Below are positions 58,754 through 64,000 of a stretch of 64,000 nt of DNA, one piece after another; position 1 is the first letter of the stretch; each line of letters starts with the position of its first letter. Source of the stretch: an uncultured Eubacteriales bacterium. Lineage in GTDB: Bacteria > Bacillota > Clostridia > Oscillospirales > CAG-272. Both the position numbers and the translations under genes were made by a program. Under the pieces are notes generated by a model. The model ran no database searches. It was not told the origin of the DNA and worked only from the letters and a program-made list of their open reading frames with translations. Where the stretch lies: NCBI GenBank assembly GCA_934503195.1, contig CAKSVM010000007.1, positions 1 through 64,000 of the forward strand, given 5' to 3'.

Positions 58754-59713
58754 ATGAATCTCAGTCGGTTTGACAATTCGACAAAAGTAATAGGCGGAAA
58801 TCTTTCCCTGCTCGACTCGGAGACGGTCTCGGCCGCCGAACGCCGGGTGGCTCAGCTGTCCGATCTAGCGACACTTATCTCACAGCGTCCGCAGATGATC
58901 ACCGAGGACGAGAACCGCTGTGAGGATTTTGACGCGCTCTTTGACCGCGGCAGTATTCCGTTTGAGGCGGCCGAAGAGGCAAAGCATTATCTTGAAACGT
59001 TTTTTGCGTCGCGCCTTCTCTCGGATAAGCTCGCGGTCTGCAAGTTCCTCGCCGACAAGCTCGGATGGATGAGCGATTTCAGTCTGGCGGCACTCCTTGG
59101 CGACAGCGGCGGATTCAGAAATCTCGAAAAGGATCCGAAGATCGCGTATCTCAAAAACGCCTACTCGGACAAAGCGTTTCTGATCTTCTCAAAGCTTCTC
59201 GGCTCGCCGTCGGTCAGCTATCAGACCGATTTTGAGTCGGTCTGCGAGGAGGTTTATTACGGGCGCGCCGATATGTGCATACTCCCACTTGACAGCTCGC
59301 GCGACGCGAAGCTGATCGGATTCTGTCGGCTTATAGACAGATTCGAGCTTAAGATCGTTCTCACCTGCGACATTTCGTCGCCTGACGGCGGGGTCACGAC
59401 AAGATACGCTCTGCTCCGGAAGAATCTGGCCTTCACGGTTCCGCTCCCGCCCGAGAGCGATACGAGATTCCTCGAACTAAGCTTTGTCCCGACCGAGGGG
59501 ATTGAACTCGCCGACGTTCTCAGTGCCGCTTCGAGCTTCGGACTGAAGCTCTACAAGGTCGACGCGATCCCGCTTTCCTACAGCGACAACGAGTTTTCAT
59601 ACGACGTTGTCTTCTACTGTCCCGACAAATCGATCGAGCCCTTCGCGCTCTTCATGGCACTTTCCGCGCCGCAGTATGAGACGCTTGGCGTCTACGCGCA
59701 CATTAAAAGCTGA
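58754..59713 (+). CDS. diverged prephenate dehydratase-like protein
   Basis: A 319-residue protein. Residues 133-225 follow the prephenate dehydratase core: KIAYLKNAYSDKAFLIF matches the YLGPxGTFS-A region, and VCEEVYYGRADMCILPLDSS the EAVExGxAD-xVxPIENS region; both are eroded, with the catalytic Thr-rich loop not visible. The first 120 residues could be a degenerate chorismate mutase-like helical part. The last 90 resemble an ACT-type regulatory fold. It may be a regulator or a poor enzyme. Gene order after aroC supports an aromatic-pathway link. SD GGGAG precedes the ATG; the stop overlaps the next start. Confidence 0.55.
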   Translation: MNLSRFDNSTKVIGGNLSLLDSETVSAAERRVAQLSDLATLISQRPQMITEDENRCEDFDALFDRGSIPFEAAEEAKHYLETFFASRLLSDKLAVCKFLADKLGWMSDFSLAALLGDSGGFRNLEKDPKIAYLKNAYSDKAFLIFSKLLGSPSVSYQTDFESVCEEVYYGRADMCILPLDSSRDAKLIGFCRLIDRFELKIVLTCDISSPDGGVTTRYALLRKNLAFTVPLPPESDTRFLELSFVPTEGIELADVLSAASSFGLKLYKVDAIPLSYSDNEFSYDVVFYCPDKSIEPFALFMALSAPQYETLGVYAHIKS

Positions 59714-60366
59714 TGAATTACAGGAATTTTCTGGCTCTGCTTTCGGGCGAAAAGCACGCGCTGACATTTTTCGAACCTTTTCCGACAAGGCAGATCGTCA
59801 CAAAGCTGATCTGGCGCGGCGGCGACGAACTCTGGAATACTGCGAAACGCCGCGCTGAGACTCTTATCGGATTTTATGAATACATAAAATCCGACGTGGC
59901 GATAATTGAGCCGCGCGGAGAGCTTTCCGAAACGCTTTCGGCCGAGCTTCCCGACGGGATGAAATTCGTGATAATCTCGGACGATCCCGACGAGCTTTAC
60001 AGGGCGTCGCTTGACGACAGAGTCTGCGCGCTCGCGACGAGAGGGGAATATCTGAGGCTTTCGAAGCCGCTTATCGCGATTTCCCGCGAAAACGAGAGCG
60101 CGGACGAGGCGGTTCTTCGCGCTAAGGATTTCGCGGCGGTCTACACAGCCGGATTACCGGCGGATGACAGCGGAAAGATCCTTCTCGGCGGACTCGGATC
60201 CTCGTTCATAAACGAAAGGCCGCCGCTTGAAATTTACGAAAGAGTGAGAAGCTGTGCCAAAAATCCGCGCTGGGCGGTCGGCACCGGAGGACTTGGCGGG
60301 GAGAGCGAGTACCTCGGCTTCATATCAATGCTCGGAATTTATAATAAACTCAGAGAGGAATACTGA
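59713..60366 (+). CDS. short UroD/MtaA-like protein of unknown function
   Basis: A 217-residue protein. The start (NYRNFLALLSGEKHALTFFEPF) and the end (KILLGGLGSSFINERPPLEIYERVRSC then WAVGTGGLGGESEYLGFISML) resemble the two ends of uroporphyrinogen decarboxylase/MtaA barrels, but the middle, about 120 residues in the family, is missing. Thus either a compact variant or a decayed relic that stays open. It starts within the stop of the preceding gene (TGATG) and ends one base before a TSCPD gene, so it is translated as part of the string. The homology is a low-certainty reading. Confidence 0.5.
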   Translation: MNYRNFLALLSGEKHALTFFEPFPTRQIVTKLIWRGGDELWNTAKRRAETLIGFYEYIKSDVAIIEPRGELSETLSAELPDGMKFVIISDDPDELYRASLDDRVCALATRGEYLRLSKPLIAISRENESADEAVLRAKDFAAVYTAGLPADDSGKILLGGLGSSFINERPPLEIYERVRSCAKNPRWAVGTGGLGGESEYLGFISMLGIYNKLREEY

Positions 60367-60367
60367 A

Positions 60368-60631
60368 ATGGAAAAATCTTACAGCTACAAAACCACCGGA
60401 ACCTGCGCGAGAGAGATCGATTTCGTCCTCGACGGCGACACGATCAAGGAAGTGAAGTTTGTCGGCGGATGTTCCGGAAACACGCAGGGCGTCGCCGCGC
60501 TCATCGCCGGAATGAACGTCGACGAGGCGATTTCGCGCCTCAAGGGAATAAAGTGCGGATTCAAGCCGACTTCATGTCCCGATCAGCTCGCGACCGCGCT
60601 TGAGGCGGTAAAGGCCGGAGCGGCGAAATAA
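60368..60631 (+). CDS. stand-alone TSCPD-domain protein
   Basis: An 87-residue protein with the TSCPDQLA motif at its end and a GGCSGNTQGVAALIAGM segment (about 31). This domain is also the C-terminal piece of class II ribonucleotide reductases; the single-domain form has unknown function and may bind metal through Cys. ATG at 60368 follows AGAGAGGAA. It overlaps the region of a longer in-frame reading that would start inside the previous gene, which is rejected. Confidence 0.85.
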   Translation: MEKSYSYKTTGTCAREIDFVLDGDTIKEVKFVGGCSGNTQGVAALIAGMNVDEAISRLKGIKCGFKPTSCPDQLATALEAVKAGAAK

Positions 60632-60687
60632 TCAGGGCTTCCCGGCGTTTTACGGGAATCAAAACATGAAATTCAGGAGGATAACAG

Positions 60688-62406
60688 ATGACATACAGAG
60701 AAAACTACCTTCGCTGGCTTGAGTCAGACAAGGTTGACGAAACCACGAAGGCCGAGCTCCGCTCGATAGCCGACAACGACGAGGAGATCAAATTCAGATT
60801 CGTCAAGGATCTTGAGTTCGGAACCGCCGGACTGCGCGGAATCATGGTCGCCGGAACGAACGCTATGAACGTCTACACCGTCGCGCACGCCACTCAGGGT
60901 CTCGCCGCGCTCATAAACAAGCTCGGCAAGGCTGACCGCGGAGTCGCGGTCGGATACGATTCGCGCAACAACTCGAAGCTCTTCGCCGAGACGGCGGCGC
61001 GTGTCCTCGCGGCAAACGGCGTCAGGGTAAAGCTCTTCAAGGGCATCAGACCGACCCCGGTGCTTTCGTTCGCGGTCCGCGAGCTTTCCTGCATCGCCGG
61101 AATCAACATCACCGCGTCTCACAACCCGAAGCAGTACAACGGCTACAAGGCTTACTGGGAAGACGGAGCGCAGCTTCCGCCCGACCACGCGAAGACTGTC
61201 TCCGAGTTCATCGCGGCGGCGGATATCTTTGACGACGTGAAGCTTATCACGCTCTCAGAGGGACTCGGAACTGGTGTCATCGAGTATATTCCCGACGATT
61301 TCGACGAGAAATACATGGCGCGCGTAATCGCCGAGGCTGTAAATCCCGACGTGATTTCGAAGGTCGCCGACGAACTGAAGATCGTCTACACGCCGCTCCA
61401 CGGAACCGGATACCGCATCGTTCCCGAGGTTCTTAAGAGAGTCGGACTGAAGCATATCTATCCGGTCGAGGAGCAGATGGTGATCGACGGCAATTTCCCG
61501 ACCGTCAAGTTCCCGAACCCCGAGTATCCCGAGGTCTTTGAGCTTGGAATCAAGCTCGCCGGGAAGATCGGAAGCGACCTCATCATCGCGACCGACCCAG
61601 ACGCTGACCGCACCGGAATCATGTCTCGCGACAAGAGCGGAAAATTCGTCTGCCTCACCGGAAATCAGGTCGGCGCGCTGCTGCTCGACTATATAATCCG
61701 CGCGTATGAGGAAACGAAGATGCCCGAGAATCCTTACGCGGTCAAGACAATCGTCACGACCGAGATGGTCACCGAGATCTGCCGCGTCCACAACGTGAAG
61801 CTTCACAACGTTCTCACCGGATTCAAGTTCATCGGTGAGGTCATCAAGAAGTACGAGGTCACCGGACACGACAACTTCATCTTCGGCTTTGAGGAGAGCT
61901 ACGGCTACCTCAAGGGAACCTACGCGCGCGACAAGGATTCGGTCGTCGCGACGATGCTGATCTCCGAGATGGCGGCTTATTACAAGACGAAGGGCATGAC
62001 TCTCTGCGACGCGATGGAATCGCTCTACGAGACCTACGGCCGCTTCGGTGAGGGAACGTCGAACATCTACATGGAGGGACTCGACGGACTCGAACGCATG
62101 GCGAAGCTGATGGATAAGCTGAGAAACGATCCTCCGGCCGAGCTTGCGGGCTACAAGGTCATCGAGAGACGCGACTATTTACGCGACACGGTGCTTGACA
62201 TAGCGACCGGAAAGGTCACGTCGACCGGACTTCCGACGTCGAACGTGCTGTACTTCGTGACCGAGGCGAAGGACGTGATCGTCATCCGTCCGTCCGGAAC
62301 CGAGCCGAAGATCAAGACCTACATTCTCTGCCGCGGAAAGTCGGCTGAGGAAGTCGCTGAGAAGATCAAGGCCTACAGCAAGGTCACTGAGCAGTGGACT
62401 GAATAA
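60688..62406 (+). CDS. phosphoglucomutase/phosphomannomutase
   Basis: A 572-residue alpha-D-phosphohexomutase interconverting hexose 1- and 6-phosphates. The phosphoserine loop is ITASHNPKQYNGYK (about 145), the metal loop ATDPDADRTGI (about 303), the sugar loop GFEESYGYLKG (about 405) and the phosphate loop VIRPSGTEPKIK (about 530). Length fits the PgcA-type enzymes of Bacillota. SD AGGAGG precedes the ATG. Terminated by the hairpin at 62421. Confidence 0.95.
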   Translation: MTYRENYLRWLESDKVDETTKAELRSIADNDEEIKFRFVKDLEFGTAGLRGIMVAGTNAMNVYTVAHATQGLAALINKLGKADRGVAVGYDSRNNSKLFAETAARVLAANGVRVKLFKGIRPTPVLSFAVRELSCIAGINITASHNPKQYNGYKAYWEDGAQLPPDHAKTVSEFIAAADIFDDVKLITLSEGLGTGVIEYIPDDFDEKYMARVIAEAVNPDVISKVADELKIVYTPLHGTGYRIVPEVLKRVGLKHIYPVEEQMVIDGNFPTVKFPNPEYPEVFELGIKLAGKIGSDLIIATDPDADRTGIMSRDKSGKFVCLTGNQVGALLLDYIIRAYEETKMPENPYAVKTIVTTEMVTEICRVHNVKLHNVLTGFKFIGEVIKKYEVTGHDNFIFGFEESYGYLKGTYARDKDSVVATMLISEMAAYYKTKGMTLCDAMESLYETYGRFGEGTSNIYMEGLDGLERMAKLMDKLRNDPPAELAGYKVIERRDYLRDTVLDIATGKVTSTGLPTSNVLYFVTEAKDVIVIRPSGTEPKIKTYILCRGKSAEEVAEKIKAYSKVTEQWTE

Positions 62407-62413
62407 TCCGGAT

Positions 62414-62450
62414 AATAAAAAAAGAAAGCCGCGACGGCTTTCTTTTTTTT
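62414..62450. terminator. bidirectional terminator
   Basis: The stem AAAGAAAGCCG/CGGCTTTCTTT (62421-62431 with 62435-62445) has a run of T after it on + and a run of A before it, so it can terminate the mutase gene on + and the deaminase gene on -. Confidence 0.92.
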
Positions 62451-62465
62451 GCGCGGATCTGTTTA

Positions 62466-62903
62466 TCACTGTTTTCCGGCTCTCGCCTCTTCATAGCGTT
62501 CTTTTCCCCACCACTTCGGCGTCAGCTCCTTCAGCGTGACGGTTTCGCGGGAGTCATAGTCGACCATGATTTTCATGTTCTCATTCTCTTCGTTCAGCTG
62601 ATAGAGAAACTCGCGGCAGGCTCCGCATGGCATACCGCTTCCGCCGTACGGGGCTTTGTCGCGGAAGGCGATCAGACGCTTTATCTTCGTCTGCCCGCTG
62701 TTAACGTACATATTCAGCGCGGCGACCCGCTCGGCGCAGAGATTCATCACGCCGCTACAGCTTTCGACGCAGAATCCGGTGAAGATCTCGCCGTTCTCAG
62801 CCTCAAGCGCGCAGACCACGTGGTGCGCGTAAACAAAAGGAGTAACGTCGGTCGGATGATATTGTTCTTTCGCTTTCTCATAAAGCTTTTCCCAGATATC
62901 CAT
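62466..62903 (-). CDS. cytidine deaminase-family protein
   Basis: A 145-residue zinc deaminase. The catalytic Glu and first Cys ligand are in NLCAERVAALN (about 58), the other two Cys in PCGACREF (about 92). It most likely deaminates cytidine or deoxycytidine, though blasticidin-S-type deaminases share the motifs. The start at 62903 (MDIWEKLYEK) is preferred; an in-frame GTG at 62915 is an alternative. It lies 14 bp after a GNAT gene on the same strand. Confidence 0.85.
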   Translation of the reverse strand: MDIWEKLYEKAKEQYHPTDVTPFVYAHHVVCALEAENGEIFTGFCVESCSGVMNLCAERVAALNMYVNSGQTKIKRLIAFRDKAPYGGSGMPCGACREFLYQLNEENENMKIMVDYDSRETVTLKELTPKWWGKERYEEARAGKQ

Positions 62904-62917
62904 ATGGTCACTCACTT

Positions 62918-63448
62918 TCAGCTTGACTTGCGGACAAAGCTCTTGCAGGTCTTTGTCTCGCCGATGCCGTCGAAGAACATCGTGTAATCCTCGACGTATT
63001 CATAGCCGCATTTCCGGATCAGCTTTTCGGACGCCGGATTGTCGTCGAAGCAGTCGGCAAAGCAGGCGGAAAAGCGTCCGAGGAGATAGGTAGTCAGCGT
63101 GTTCAGCGTCTCCGTGCCATAGCCCCTGCGCTGAAAAGCCTTTCCGATGACGAATCCGGTACTCACGCAGGGCTTTCCCGAAAGATCGGGGAGCACGGAG
63201 ATGTATTTGTTGACGTGGATGTAGCCGATCAGCGTCTCGCCGTCAAGCACGGCGATTCCGGTGTTGTACTTCGTGAGCGTCGCAAAGAAATCGTCGAACT
63301 CCGCGTCACTTTTCGCCGGAAGAAATCCCGCGGGATGGGTAACTTCAAAGTCCGAGAGCAGGGAAGCGAGCGGGAGCTTGTCTCGCTCGTCGAGCAGTCT
63401 GTAGCTGAGCCTTTCGGAGGTCAGTATTTTATTTTCCAGTCCTATCAT
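62918..63448 (-). CDS. GNAT N-acetyltransferase (RimJ/RimL type)
   Basis: A 176-residue protein beginning ILTSERLSYRLL, typical of the acetyltransferase-3 group that acetylates N-termini or small amines. Acetyl-CoA loop GKAFQRRGYGTETLNTL (about 107) and DDNPASEKLIRKCGYEYV (about 138) are clear. The ATG has no obvious SD. The deaminase gene follows closely, so they are probably one unit. Confidence 0.87.
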   Translation of the reverse strand: MIGLENKILTSERLSYRLLDERDKLPLASLLSDFEVTHPAGFLPAKSDAEFDDFFATLTKYNTGIAVLDGETLIGYIHVNKYISVLPDLSGKPCVSTGFVIGKAFQRRGYGTETLNTLTTYLLGRFSACFADCFDDNPASEKLIRKCGYEYVEDYTMFFDGIGETKTCKSFVRKSS

Positions 63449-63461
63449 AATCTATAAAGAA

Positions 63462-63487
63462 CGCCCGGGGGCAAAAACCTCCGGGCG
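63462..63487 (-). terminator. terminator of ppdK
   Basis: A 10-bp stem CGCCCGGGGG/CCTCCGGGCG (one G-T) with loop CAAAAA lies 39 bp beyond the ppdK stop on the minus strand, followed by TTCTTTATAG. Confidence 0.75.
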
Positions 63488-63525
63488 ATGTTCATTTTTG
63501 AATGAACAGATCAGTTTAATTTGAC

Positions 63526-64000
63526 TTACGCGTTCTTGAGAGCCGCCTGAGCCGCTGCGAGTCTTGCGATCGGCACACGGAACGGCGAGCAGGAAACGTA
63601 GGTGAGTCCGATCTTGTGGCAGAACTCGACAGAGGACGGGTCGCCGCCGTGCTCACCGCAGATACCGAGCTCGATATCCGGGCGGGTCTTGCGTCCGAGC
63701 TCAACAGCGAGAGCCATGAGCTTGCCGACGCCTTCCTGGTCGATCTTAGCGAAGGGATCGTTCTCGTAGATCTTGTGATCGTAGTAAGCTCCGAGGAACT
63801 TGCCTGCGTCGTCACGCGAGAAGCCGAAGGTCATCTGAGTCAGGTCGTTGGTGCCGAAGCAGAAGAACTCAGCTTCCTTAGCGATCTGGTCAGCGGTGAT
63901 AGCTGCTCTCGGGATCTCGATCATGGTGCCGACCTGATACTTCATGTCGGAGCCAGCCGCCGCGATCTCGGCGTCAGCGGTCTTGACGACAACGTCCTTG
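63526..64000 (-). CDS. ppdK: pyruvate phosphate dikinase, 3' part (runs off the window)
   Basis: The last 158 codons of pyruvate,phosphate dikinase, which interconverts pyruvate and PEP with ATP/PPi. Conserved C-terminal barrel segments: GTMIEIPRAA (Arg and Glu ligands), FFCFGTNDLTQMTFGFSRDD and GICGEHGGDP, which carries the active-site Cys of the PEP/pyruvate domain. The frame stays open from 63945 to the window edge, so the start lies beyond 64000. Typical of anaerobes with PPi-dependent glycolysis. Confidence 0.96.
   Translation of the reverse strand, partial: KDVVVKTADAEIAAAGSDMKYQVGTMIEIPRAAITADQIAKEAEFFCFGTNDLTQMTFGFSRDDAGKFLGAYYDHKIYENDPFAKIDQEGVGKLMALAVELGRKTRPDIELGICGEHGGDPSSVEFCHKIGLTYVSCSPFRVPIARLAAAQAALKNA

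Overview
The window looks like the chromosome of an anaerobic Gram-positive bacterium of the class Clostridia (Bacillota), probably an uncultured gut or rumen lineage near the Oscillospirales or Christensenellales. The support is gene content and order: dgt-dnaG-rpoD, holB-ricT, trmK with its Nif3-like partner, type III glutamine synthetase, HflX, a four-cysteine L31, pyruvate phosphate dikinase, indolepyruvate:ferredoxin oxidoreductase and FeoA/FeoB. Coding DNA is GC-rich with many TCG, GAC and GAG codons, so most long reading frames opposite real genes are shadows. I found no transposase, integrase, phage gene, CRISPR array or rRNA.

Layout. 0.3-5.1 kb: cupin regulator, acyl-CoA ligase, SGNH-type esterase, Lrp regulator and alanine racemase, tightly packed on +. 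5.2-8.3 kb: rpmE under its own palindromic promoter, hflX, a YigZ-type gene and a nucleoside phosphorylase. 8.3-11.7 kb (-): holB, ricT and a conserved unknown. 11.9-15.9 kb (+): dgt, dnaG, rpoD. 16.2-24.6 kb (+): a solute-binding lipoprotein, iron alcohol dehydrogenase, HIT protein, DUF1858, trmK, Nif3-like, MIF-like, HD protein, type III glutamine synthetase and tRNA-Val(CAC).

24.7-35.8 kb is the accessory, carbohydrate-oriented part. It holds three solute-binding lipoproteins with no permease genes, a tandem pair of near-identical SDR dehydrogenases, a type I dehydroquinase-like enzyme, an AraC regulator, a GH10 enzyme without a signal peptide and an esterase. 35.7-38.3 kb (-) is feoA-feoB plus a 49-residue FeoB-associated Cys-rich protein. 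Upstream of feoA lies a 422-base gene-free stretch ending in a strong terminator, which may encode a structured RNA.

38.7-45.2 kb (-) is one operon for 2-oxo acid/aryl-acid metabolism: phenylacetate-CoA ligase, iorA, an amidohydrolase, iorB, a second phenylacetate-CoA ligase and an ACT protein. 45.4-48.9 kb (-): obgE and ligA, with a 25-bp hairpin touching the obgE ribosome binding site. 49.2-53.8 kb (+): DUF1848 and DUF3006 genes, then a polyol/sugar-phosphate dehydrogenase pair and a PHP-domain protein. 53.9-55.5 kb (-): a membrane acyltransferase and an AT-richer GNAT gene. 55.7-62.4 kb (+): htpG, chorismate synthase, a prephenate dehydratase-like protein, a shortened UroD-like protein, a TSCPD protein and a phosphohexomutase. 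62.5-64 kb (-): cytidine deaminase-like protein, GNAT, and the 3' end of ppdK running off the window.

Readable promoters share one pattern: a -35 near TTGACA, exactly 17 bp, then TATAAT, often with an upstream TGTGG. The nearest thing to a new system is the 24.7-34.9 kb cluster and the element at 38.4-38.6 kb. Both are inferences from layout and motif reading; no database search was possible.
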